DNA from: Dolichospermum planctonicum
Lineage (GTDB): Bacteria > Cyanobacteriota > Cyanobacteriia > Cyanobacteriales > Nostocaceae
Direction: 5' to 3'
Assembly: GCF_005402965.1 (NCBI RefSeq)
Contig: NZ_BJCF01000038.1
Location: 1-46,434 of the forward strand
DNA: 46,434 bases
The notes below the pieces were generated by a model, which had not been told where the DNA came from, searched no databases, and saw nothing but the letters and a program-made list of their open reading frames with translations. The position numbers and the translations under genes are program-made. The stretch's first letter is position 1; each line of letters begins with the position of its first letter. Shown here in pieces: positions 1 to 7,138 of this stretch.

Positions 1-441
1 TTTTGGTGATTTACTGTTTCTCAAATGCCTTTTTTCACTTTATATGTTTGTTTTGATGCTCTCTTTAATTTTTTCTCTACGTAATTTACCTCTGTGACAG
101 TTTGGGGTGCGGAATGTGGGTTTTAAGCATCAGAGAAAACTGTAAATTTATTACTGCTGATGCAAAATTGTACAATGCCATTTATCGGCATATTCCAAAT
201 ATCCACCTGATAAAAGGTTGGATTTAAGTTGATTCTTGGAAATGAATGACAAAGCTAAAACTTCATCTTTTATCTTCAAATTACGCGGAATAAAAAATAT
301 TACCTGAACTACATGAGTGATTCTATATTACAATCAATACCGACTAAACTCAATTACTTAATGGCTTAATTAGAAGCGCTGGGCGTAATTTTCCAATTTT
401 TAGGTCTGTTTGGGGAAATTTGAATAAAACAATTTGACCAA
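1..441. other. Intergenic or accessory DNA with no recognisable gene
   Basis: No convincing coding region is visible on either strand. A short open frame runs off the left edge on the plus strand and stops at 95-97, but it is only about 31 codons, hydrophobic and not recognised. The DNA is AT-rich, without tandem repeats or a clear RNA fold. Confidence 0.5.
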
Positions 442-657
442 CTATTGCCATTTTTCTATAATGTCCGCTTCTGTGTATTCGGGAAGATGATCATTTTCTA
501 AACCTCTCATGGCCTGTTCAAGAGAAAATTGATTCCATTCTTCATTTTCTGTATTATTCCTAGATGAGAATAGGGTATTATAAAGTGTTAGTCTTTCTTC
601 TTGCAATACTTCTTGAACTATCTCCTTAATCAAGGCTTTTAGTTCTTGGGTTTCCAT
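442..657 (-). CDS. Small acidic helical protein, antitoxin-like
   Basis: This is a 71-residue charged protein. Its N-terminal half is strongly helical (LKALIKEIVQEVLQEERLTL). The C-terminal tail ends in EYTEADIIEKWQ, a style of ending I associate with small cyanobacterial proteins sitting next to toxin genes. It lies 42 bases downstream of the Uma2 gene on the same strand, so the two may share a transcript. No toxin partner is visible on its other side. No strong ribosome site precedes the ATG. Function is unknown; the antitoxin idea rests only on size, charge and context. Confidence 0.5.
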   Translation of the reverse strand: METQELKALIKEIVQEVLQEERLTLYNTLFSSRNNTENEEWNQFSLEQAMRGLENDHLPEYTEADIIEKWQ

Positions 658-699
658 AATTTTACTTTTTATATCGTAAGTAATTATCCGAACTTGATA

Positions 700-1284
700 T
701 TATTCTTTATCGTTAAAATTAACATCTTGATAAAGATCAATTAAACTAATTTCCAAATCAAGATGTTGTAACTTAACAAGATCATTTTCAGATTTATATT
801 CTCTAAAAATCCATTCACCCTCATTAGTTTTGCTATAGTGCATGACTTGATATTGATTTTGTTCCACTAGAACATATTCTTTAAATTGGGGAATAGAACG
901 ATAAAAAGTAAATTTCTCACCCTGGTCATAATTTTTTGTAGACTTAGATAAAACCTCAACAATTAATAAAGGATTAGTCACTGTAGTATTATTTTTACTT
1001 GTATAACTAGCCTGACCATCAGTTACAATTACATCAGGATAAGTATATTCTTTAAATTGTGGAATCCATAAACGCATATCTGCCATAAAAACTTCATATT
1101 TTTTGCGTCTCAGGGCATATAATAAAATAGCAGCAATGGCTAGTGTAATTTTATTATGATTACCACTTCCTCCAGTCATGGGTATAATTTCTCCATTGCG
1201 ATATTCGCTTTTATAAAGTGCTTTTTCCTCTAATTCTAAATATTCTTCAGGTGTATAAGTATGGTTATGAGTTTTTAGCTGCAT
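700..1284 (-). CDS. Uma2 family (DUF820) endonuclease-like protein
   Basis: This belongs to the Uma2/DUF820 family, PD-(D/E)XK nuclease-fold proteins greatly expanded in cyanobacteria, with unknown cellular role. The family opening YTPEEYLELEE is followed by SEYRNGEIIPMTGGS. The core shows YPDVIVTD (the Asp of the fold) and then LLIVEVLSKSTKNYDQGEK (the E-V-L variant of E-x-K), and the tail QFKEYVLVEQ. I chose the ATG at 1284, giving 194 residues, because AGGG lies 9 bases upstream and the family normally begins at MxLxxxxxYT. The open frame continues upstream to 1329. Such genes often move horizontally and occur in many copies. Confidence 0.85.
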   Translation of the reverse strand: MQLKTHNHTYTPEEYLELEEKALYKSEYRNGEIIPMTGGSGNHNKITLAIAAILLYALRRKKYEVFMADMRLWIPQFKEYTYPDVIVTDGQASYTSKNNTTVTNPLLIVEVLSKSTKNYDQGEKFTFYRSIPQFKEYVLVEQNQYQVMHYSKTNEGEWIFREYKSENDLVKLQHLDLEISLIDLYQDVNFNDKE

Positions 1285-1449
1285 ATTATTATCCCTAATA
1301 TTGGAAACCAAGAACCTGCAATAATTCATTATTTCTCTGTTATAGCATTGCCTAGTCTAATAAAGTACAAAATTATCTGGGTTTGTCTGCGTTTATCTGT
1401 GTTTAATTATTAATGCTTGTACCTGACTTGAATGGGAATTGCTATAGCT

Positions 1450-3336
1450 TTAGATGTTACAGTTTACCAGTCTTAACAAAAGAAAAGTGACACGACCTAT
1501 AGACCTACTTCCTCCACCTACACCCTTTCCATCCCAATCATCCCAAAATCTAGCAGGTAAGTGTCCTTGTGGTGCAAATATATTAAATATTACATCCTTA
1601 TACCACAATCTCCGTTCTCCTTGCCTCCATCCTACTCTATCGCCAAAGGCAGCCCAGATTTCATCATTATATTTTCTCGTTCCTCCCAAACCTTCATAAA
1701 TCTGGTTCTGAACAGAAAAACCAAAGCGCCCATTACTGTACTTTATCCACAAATCATCAATGGTACGGAGATCATCACAGGGAAAATTATCAATACTTGT
1801 TTCATCTAACCAACCTTCTTTTTCTCGTTGTGTTACCGCTAACATTATCCTGAATGTTTCCTCATCCGCTTCTTTCCATTTACCAGCTTCTAAAAATTGC
1901 TTTAATTTTTGATACCAACTTGGTATAGTATTAATAACTTCTGAATTAGATTGAAGTCTGGATACCAGAAAAGAAAACCCCCGTCGTACATCACCTCGAT
2001 ATTTTCCATTTTTTTTCAGTGGATAAATTGCGGGCAAGTGTCCTTGTGGTGCAGATGTATGAAAAGTTAACTCTTCATAATACAACCACTCATTTCCTGT
2101 CCTCCATCCTACTCTATCGCCAAAGGCAGCCCAGATTTCATCATTATATTTTCTCATTCCTCCCAAACCTTGATAAATCTGGTTCTGCACAGAAAAACCA
2201 AAGCGCCCATTACTGTACTTTATCCACAAATCATCAATGGTACGGAGATCATCACAAGGAAAATTATCAATACTTGTTTCATTTAACCAACCTTCTTTTT
2301 CTCGTTGTGTTACCGCTAACATTATCCTGAATGTTTCCTCATCTGCTTCTTTCCATTTACCAGCTTCTAAAAATTGCTTTAATTTTTGATATCCACTAGG
2401 TACAGGTAATTGCGGAACAGCTAGAGAAGAAACTAGGTTAATATTTTGATGTACAGAATTAAACTCATTAATAACTTCTGGAATAGATTGATAACGATGC
2501 TTGGGAATAGGATGAGCTAATTTGTCCAAAATCTTACCCAATTTATCACTAACCACATTCCCATTCAAGTAATCTCGCCATACCCATTCACCTTCTAAGG
2601 GACTATATAAATCAAAGGGACTAATTCCTGTTAATAAATGCAGACAAGTCACACCCAAACTATACAAATCACTGATAAATAATGGTTTACCCATAGACTG
2701 TTCAGGAGCGCAATATTCAGCCGATCCTATAATTGTTCCTGTGGCTGTCCGCTGCTGTGGCTTTACTACCTTAACTGCGCCAAAGTCTACTAAAAATAGT
2801 TTGTTGTCACTATAACGACGTATGATATTCTCTGGTTTAATATCTCGGTGTATAATACCCTGGCTATGAATTGCTTGCACAACTGGTAATAAGTCCTGTA
2901 ATAAGTGCCAAATTTTAGACTCGTTAAATATTCCCTGGTGTTCTAGTTCTGTTGATAAATTCTCACCATCAATAAACTGTTGTACCAAATACAGGCGGTT
3001 ATTGTCGCTGAAGTATGCTAATAAAGCCGGAATCTGTGGACATTCACCAAGTTGTTGTAATTGTTGCGCTTCTTGTAAAAATAATTCTGTGGCTTTTTGT
3101 AGTTCTGTTGTTCCTTGGGTTTGAGGTGCAAATTGTTTAATAACGCACTTTTCGTTTAATTTGTCAATATCTACCGCCAAATAGGTCCTAGCAAATCCCC
3201 CACCACCCAAAGGTTTAAAGGGTTGATAGCGGTTTTTTAATATAACTAAGGGGATTCCACAGATAGGACAAAATTTGGTATGTTGGGGAACTGATGGGTG
3301 ATTACATTCCGGGTTGAGACAACATATCTGATTCAT
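1450..3336 (-). CDS. Zinc-ribbon Ser/Thr protein kinase with two tandem GUN4 domains
   Basis: This is a 628-residue eukaryotic-type kinase. A short zinc ribbon (C6, C11, C23, C26) is followed by the kinase domain at about 36-295, with glycine loop GGGGFA (44-49), ATP-anchoring K67, HRDIKPEN (163-170, catalytic D165), DFG (184-186) and APE (210-212). All key residues are present, so it should be active. The C-terminal half holds two GUN4-like domains (about 316-460 and 474-625). GUN4 binds porphyrins and stimulates Mg-chelatase in chlorophyll synthesis; kinase-fused GUN4 domains are known in cyanobacteria but their ligand is not. The two copies are almost identical over their first 96 residues (one block differs by three substitutions) and differ more near their ends. 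No transmembrane segment is seen. The gene stands alone. Confidence 0.93.
   Translation of the reverse strand: MNQICCLNPECNHPSVPQHTKFCPICGIPLVILKNRYQPFKPLGGGGFARTYLAVDIDKLNEKCVIKQFAPQTQGTTELQKATELFLQEAQQLQQLGECPQIPALLAYFSDNNRLYLVQQFIDGENLSTELEHQGIFNESKIWHLLQDLLPVVQAIHSQGIIHRDIKPENIIRRYSDNKLFLVDFGAVKVVKPQQRTATGTIIGSAEYCAPEQSMGKPLFISDLYSLGVTCLHLLTGISPFDLYSPLEGEWVWRDYLNGNVVSDKLGKILDKLAHPIPKHRYQSIPEVINEFNSVHQNINLVSSLAVPQLPVPSGYQKLKQFLEAGKWKEADEETFRIMLAVTQREKEGWLNETSIDNFPCDDLRTIDDLWIKYSNGRFGFSVQNQIYQGLGGMRKYNDEIWAAFGDRVGWRTGNEWLYYEELTFHTSAPQGHLPAIYPLKKNGKYRGDVRRGFSFLVSRLQSNSEVINTIPSWYQKLKQFLEAGKWKEADEETFRIMLAVTQREKEGWLDETSIDNFPCDDLRTIDDLWIKYSNGRFGFSVQNQIYEGLGGTRKYNDEIWAAFGDRVGWRQGERRLWYKDVIFNIFAPQGHLPARFWDDWDGKGVGGGSRSIGRVTFLLLRLVNCNI
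1624..1914 (-). repeat. GUN4 tandem duplication, copy 2 (downstream)
   Basis: This segment, coding for residues about 475-571 of the kinase, matches 2104-2391 with only around ten base differences over some 288 bases by eye. Most differences are synonymous or single conservative changes. The homology fades beyond the ends, which points to a recent in-frame duplication or gene conversion limited to the conserved GUN4 core. Confidence 0.9.
2104..2391 (-). repeat. GUN4 tandem duplication, copy 1 (upstream)
   Basis: This is the first GUN4 core, coding for residues about 316-411. It is the near-identical partner of 1624-1914. The linker between the copies (about residues 412-474) is not duplicated. 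Confidence 0.9.
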
Positions 3337-3465
3337 GTTTATGCAGTGGTAGATAGGTTTATGATTAAATATCTACTAATATATACGAAATAGACTTAAA
3401 TTGATAATTGACTGATTTTTTCCCCAGTAAGTAAGTATGCTAGAATCAATACCTTGTCCATTTTC

Positions 3466-3534
3466 TGTAGGTTGGGTTAAGCGACAGCGCAACCCAACGC
3501 ATTTGTTGAGTTTCATGCTTCAACCCAACCTACA
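3466..3534. repeat. Palindromic dispersed repeat with 13-bp inverted ends
   Basis: TGTAGGTTGGGTT at 3466-3478 pairs exactly with AACCCAACCTACA at 3522-3534, and the interior carries a further AACCCAAC. Short elements of this kind are common between genes in cyanobacteria and behave like MITEs or REP sequences. It ends 23 bases before the small antitoxin gene. Confidence 0.75.
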
Positions 3535-3557
3535 AATCAAGGCTTTTTCTAATTTGG

Positions 3558-3737
3558 ATGACTGTATCTCACTCAGAAGATATTGAAAATTCTAATCCTT
3601 TTGTTCAGTTTGATGGTATTTTTAAAGATGATCCACTTTTTGATGATTTTGTAGAAGATATAGCTGCAAACCGCCGTGAATTAGATGCAGAAATAGCTGC
3701 TTATGAATCTTATTTAGAGGAAAATCAAACAGCGTGA
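3558..3737 (+). CDS. Small antitoxin of a VapBC-type pair
   Basis: This is a 59-residue acidic protein that starts MTVSHSEDIENSNPFVQF and ends in a charged helix with ELDAEIAAYESYLEENQTA. Its stop codon overlaps the GTG start of the PIN toxin (GTGA, 3734-3737), the usual translational coupling of toxin-antitoxin pairs. No DNA-binding fold is obvious; part of the protein probably wraps the toxin. With the toxin frame broken, the antitoxin may be a relic or may have another partner. Its role is inferred from size, charge and position. Confidence 0.7.
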   Translation: MTVSHSEDIENSNPFVQFDGIFKDDPLFDDFVEDIAANRRELDAEIAAYESYLEENQTA

Positions 3738-4172
3738 GCCGATATATTCTCGATACTAATATTGTGACTTTTTCTCAACATGGAAATCGTCATATTGCTC
3801 AACGTGCAAAAATTGTTGGCATTTCCAATATATTTATTAATATTTATTACAACCGTGACACTTGAAGAACAATTAAAAGGTAGATTAGCCGCTATTAGTA
3901 GATGTGCTACTAAACCAGAATTATTACCAATTGCTCACCAAAATTTACTAATAACTCAACGTTATTTCTGTAACATGAATTTATTAGATTTTAATGAGTC
4001 CGCTTGTGAATGTTTTAAAAAACTGCGCCAGCAGAAAATCAACATAGGTACACAAGATTTAAGAATTGCTGCTATAGCATTAGTTAATGATGCAATTTTA
4101 GTAACTCAAAATTACCAAGATTTTATCAAAGTTCCTGATTTAAAAATGGAAGATTGGACGGTAAATATATAG
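3734..4172 (+). pseudogene. VapC-like PIN-domain toxin, frameshifted
   Basis: The reading frame from GTG 3734 begins SRYILDTNIVTFSQ, the classic PIN opening with the first catalytic Asp, and runs to about 3845 before meeting a stop a few codons later. The rest of the protein continues in the frame one base further on (ITTVTLEEQLKGRLAAI, then QDLRIAAIALVND and LVTQNYQDF) to the stop at 4170-4172. One extra T in the ATTT run near 3848-3853 would explain the break; removing it restores a single protein of about 145 residues. PIN toxins are Mg-dependent RNases. The lesion is either a real inactivating mutation or a sequencing error in an AT-rich run. Confidence 0.8.
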
Positions 4173-4229
4173 TTAAAGTTTGATTGAATGAAGGACAAGG
4201 CCAAAAGCCTCATCCTTCACCGCTATTAA

Positions 4230-5432
4230 TTACGCTTCATCTAAAGCTGCAATACCAGGTAAAATCTTACCTTCTAACAACTCCAAACTCGCACCACCAC
4301 CAGTAGAAATATGGCTCATTTGATCAGCCAAACCTACTTTTTCTACAGCGGCTACAGAATCACCACCACCGATAATGGTAATTGCGCCGGTTTTGCCAAT
4401 TTCTGCTAGAGTATGAGCGATCGCTTCTGTACCCACAGCAAATTTATCAAACTCAAACACACCCATTGGACCATTCCAAATTACAGTCTTACAATCAGCC
4501 AAAGCCTCTTGGAAAACCTTTACAGAATCAGGACCAATATCTAAACCCATCCAACCATCAGGGATTGCATCAATGCTGACGGTTTGAGAATTCGCATCAG
4601 GAGCAAATTTATCTGCTAGTACCACATCTGTAGGTAGTAACAAGGCCACACCCCGTTCTTTAGCTTTTGCTTCCAAAGACTTCGCTAATTCCAGTTTATC
4701 TTCTTCCACCAAAGACTTACCAACACTCAAACCACGGGCTTTGTAGAAGGTGAAAATCATCCCCCCACCAATGATCAACTTATCGCATTTTTCTAACAAA
4801 GTTTCAATCACACCGATTTTGCTAGAAACCTTAGAACCACCGATAATAGCCGCTAAAGGACGTTGAGGAGCTTCAATGGCACTTTGTAAGTATTGCAATT
4901 CTTTTTCAACCAAATAACCAGCTACAGAAGGGCTTAAAAACTTAGTTACACCCTCAGTAGAAGCGTGGGCGCGGTGTGCAGTTCCAAAGGCATCATTTAC
5001 ATAAAAATCAGCGTTTGCTGCCAATTTTTGAGCAAATTCGGGGTCGTTCTTTTCTTCTTCCTTGTAAAAGCGGACATTTTCTAACAATAGCACTTGGCCA
5101 TTGTCCAAAGCTGCAACTTTAGCAGCAACATCATCACCAATACAGTCATCAGTTTTGATAACTTCCTGTCCCAACAACTCAGAAAGACGTTGAGCGACGG
5201 GAGTTAAACGCAATTTTTCATCTACACCCTTGGGACGACCGAAATGGCTTGTTAAAATGACCTTAGCACCCTTTTGGGTCAAATCTTGGATAGTTGGTAG
5301 CGCCGCCCGAATCCGAGTATCATCAGTAATGTGGCCTTGATCATCCACAGGCACATTAAAATCAACCCGTACTAAAGCGCGTTTTCCAGATATATCAGCC
5401 GCAGATAAACTTGCTAAACTTTTTTTAGACAC
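4230..5432 (-). CDS. pgk: Phosphoglycerate kinase
   Basis: This enzyme transfers phosphate between 1,3-bisphosphoglycerate and ADP in glycolysis, and works in reverse in the Calvin cycle. It is 400 residues, full length for the family. Signatures include RVDFNVP near residue 22, TSHFGRPKG (about 61-69), [12 protein letters not shown], the hinge GGSKVSSKI, and the C-terminal nucleotide-binding GGGDSVAAV followed by [14 protein letters not shown]. The start is a GTG at 5432 with AGGAG about 12 bases upstream. It is divergent from the universal stress gene with an 88-base spacer that must hold both promoters. It stands alone, as usual in cyanobacteria. Confidence 0.97.
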   Translation of the reverse strand: MSKKSLASLSAADISGKRALVRVDFNVPVDDQGHITDDTRIRAALPTIQDLTQKGAKVILTSHFGRPKGVDEKLRLTPVAQRLSELLGQEVIKTDDCIGDDVAAKVAALDNGQVLLLENVRFYKEEEKNDPEFAQKLAANADFYVNDAFGTAHRAHASTEGVTKFLSPSVAGYLVEKELQYLQSAIEAPQRPLAAIIGGSKVSSKIGVIETLLEKCDKLIIGGGMIFTFYKARGLSVGKSLVEEDKLELAKSLEAKAKERGVALLLPTDVVLADKFAPDANSQTVSIDAIPDGWMGLDIGPDSVKVFQEALADCKTVIWNGPMGVFEFDKFAVGTEAIAHTLAEIGKTGAITIIGGGDSVAAVEKVGLADQMSHISTGGGASLELLEGKILPGIAALDEA

Positions 5433-5520
5433 AGTACAACTCTCCTGATTACTTTTTTGTTATTGTCTTGAAAATATGACCATCAAAATTTTACCGGAGT
5501 GAGGGGCGCAGAGGTGAGAT

Positions 5521-5928
5521 ATGTTTAAAACAGTTTTATTTCCCATTGATCAAAGTCGAGAAGCCAGAGAGGCCGCTGATATAGTTGCCAATATTGTGCA
5601 AAAATATAATAGCCGCTTAATTCTGCTTTCAGTTGTTGAAGAGCCAAACTCGGAAGCGTCTACTACTAGTCCCATGGTATCCTCAGAAATAGTTGCCCAA
5701 CTCCTAGAAAATGCCCGCACCCTATTTTCTGAACAGGGAATTACAGCCGAATTACTAGAAAGACAAGGTAAACCAGCCTTTACTATCTGTGATGTTGCTG
5801 ATGAAATTGAGGCCAGTTTAATTATTATGGGTTGTCGAGGACTAGGCTTAACGGAAGAAGGCTCGACTGATAGCGTTACTACGCGAGTAATCAATCTTTC
5901 TCCCTGTCCTGTTTTGATTGTTCCTTAA
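5521..5928 (+). CDS. Universal stress protein, UspA family
   Basis: This is a 135-residue single-domain Usp protein. The fold's first strand and the acidic residue after it are clear (KTVLFPIDQSREAREAAD), and the end reads LSPCPVLIVP. The ATP-binding loop G-x2-G-x9-G-S/T is present as GCRG, nine residues, then D-S, so the last glycine appears replaced by Asp; nucleotide binding may be altered. Usp proteins are cytosolic dimers linked to stress survival. It is divergent from pgk. Its precise role is unknown. Confidence 0.9.
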   Translation: MFKTVLFPIDQSREAREAADIVANIVQKYNSRLILLSVVEEPNSEASTTSPMVSSEIVAQLLENARTLFSEQGITAELLERQGKPAFTICDVADEIEASLIIMGCRGLGLTEEGSTDSVTTRVINLSPCPVLIVP

Positions 5929-5989
5929 TTAACTATCAGGTGCGTTAATGTGGATTTACACAATGTAGCGCACCACCTAAAGTTCTTGC

Positions 5990-6445
5990 TTACACAGCAT
6001 TGTTAAAATCATTCAGCACCAAAACACGCAATTCTGTAATTCGCTTGAAAGTGAGATCATTAGTCAGAAAAGCCTCACATTCTGCGTTTAAAGCCACAGC
6101 AATTTGCAAAGCATCAGGTAATTGTAGATTATATCTAGCGCGTATTTGAGCAGCTTCTATTGCTATAGTTTCATTAATAAATCCCACAAATTCAATATTG
6201 TCATTTTCAGTCATTAACTCTATAAACTCTTGCTGTAATTCCGTTTGTTTTAAGCGATAGGGTTGAACTAAACATTCAGCTAAAGTAATAGGTGAAACAA
6301 CACCAATTAAAGGTGTGTTTTGAAGCTGCTCAAATACTTCTAGGGACAGATGAAAGTATTTTGGATGTTGTTCTACGAAGTAAATAACTGGAGCAGTATC
6401 CAAAAATAAGCGTCTCACACCCTGTAAATTATTGGTAATACTCAC
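5990..6445 (-). CDS. PIN-domain toxin, VapC-like
   Basis: This is a 151-residue PIN-domain ribonuclease. The acidic active site is complete: LFLDTAPVIYFVE (first Asp), LAECLVQP (Glu), LPDALQIAVAL (Asp) and LTNDLTF (Asp). The length fits the family. Its start overlaps the stop of the upstream 86-residue gene by four bases (ATGA, 6442-6445), as in coupled toxin-antitoxin operons. Unlike the PIN gene at 3734, this one is intact, so the pair is probably functional. The RNA target cannot be predicted. Confidence 0.88.
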   Translation of the reverse strand: MSITNNLQGVRRLFLDTAPVIYFVEQHPKYFHLSLEVFEQLQNTPLIGVVSPITLAECLVQPYRLKQTELQQEFIELMTENDNIEFVGFINETIAIEAAQIRARYNLQLPDALQIAVALNAECEAFLTNDLTFKRITELRVLVLNDFNNAV

Positions 6446-6702
6446 TTCTGTTTTTCCAATTGCTGGTTCGCAAGTTCTAAATCTGGAAACTCACCACGTC
6501 TCATGCGTGTAACATATTCTTGAGCATCCATACCACCTAGTAAATTGGGTGCTATTCCGGCAAATTCCATCAAATTGCGGCTTGGTTTACGTTTAATTTC
6601 GCAATGTTGCAGTCTTTGGGTTAGGTGTGATATTAAACTTAATTGTTCATCTGGTGTAAGTGTATCCGCTAGTGTCATTAACTCAATCAATCGTTTAGAC
6701 AT
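6442..6702 (-). CDS. Antitoxin partner of the PIN toxin
   Basis: This is an 86-residue protein directly upstream of, and overlapping, the PIN toxin. The N-terminus (LIELMTLADTLTPDEQLSLI) resembles the helical openings of small cyanobacterial antitoxins. The C-terminal part contains EFAGIAPNLLGGMDAQEYV and a charged tail, which would bind the toxin. No typical AbrB or ribbon-helix-helix fold stands out, so the assignment rests on operon position, size and the style of the sequence. Confidence 0.75.
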   Translation of the reverse strand: MSKRLIELMTLADTLTPDEQLSLISHLTQRLQHCEIKRKPSRNLMEFAGIAPNLLGGMDAQEYVTRMRRGEFPDLELANQQLEKQK

Positions 6703-6800
6703 TTAATTTTATCCTCTGGACAATTTCTGGTAAAATCTACGCAAGTTACATATTGGCAGGGTGCATCACCTAAGTATAATCTGTATTTATCTATATTGAT

Positions 6801-6930
6801 AAGTAGGTGAACGGAAAAAAACCAACATAAGTAACGAAAAGTTACCCAAAACCTCTTCCCTGTTCCCTGTTCCCTGTTCCCTGTTCCCTGTTCCCTTGTC
6901 ATAACGACAATTTTTAACGCCAACCTACTT
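6801..6930. repeat. Possible small non-autonomous element with inverted ends
   Basis: AAGTAGGT at 6801-6808 is inverted as ACCTACTT at 6923-6930, enclosing the heptamer array at 6856-6897. Its right part shares 22 identical bases (6906-6927) in inverted orientation with 39975-39996. This fits a dispersed, possibly mobile, intergenic repeat, but the element's limits are uncertain. Confidence 0.45.
6856..6897. repeat. Heptamer tandem repeat (TTCCCTG), 5 perfect units plus 1 variant
   Basis: Five exact TTCCCTG units occupy 6856-6890, followed by TTCCCTT. These are short tandemly repeated repetitive (STRR) sequences typical of heterocystous cyanobacteria. The array lies between the antitoxin gene and the DGR-like target gene. 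Confidence 0.95.
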
Positions 6931-7138
6931 AGCATAGCGCAAAAGTTTGAAATGACGGGATACCAATTTAGCCGGGATTTATGATACACTAGCCTCAATA
7001 ATTCCCTAAAACCTCAACAATCGCTAAATTAAGGCATTTAACTCATGCTTTCCCAGATTTTCCAACAAAGTGGGAACTGGTTTTAATATCAAGTCTGCTT
7101 GGGAGTTCGTGATCAAAAAATTAGGGAGAAAGTAAATT

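Noticed and set aside
2..97. Partial frame at the left edge
   Set aside because: Only about 31 codons, hydrophobic and unrecognised; not enough to call a gene.
1454..2330. Plus-strand frames of 81-103 codons
   Set aside because: They lie antisense to the kinase gene, whose domain motifs are unmistakable. Two of them are alike only because the GUN4 region is duplicated.
6687..6998. A 103-codon minus-strand frame
   Set aside because: It reads through the heptamer array (giving repeated REQGTGN-type residues) and a dispersed repeat, overlaps the antitoxin start, and has no family resemblance. It is translated repeat DNA.
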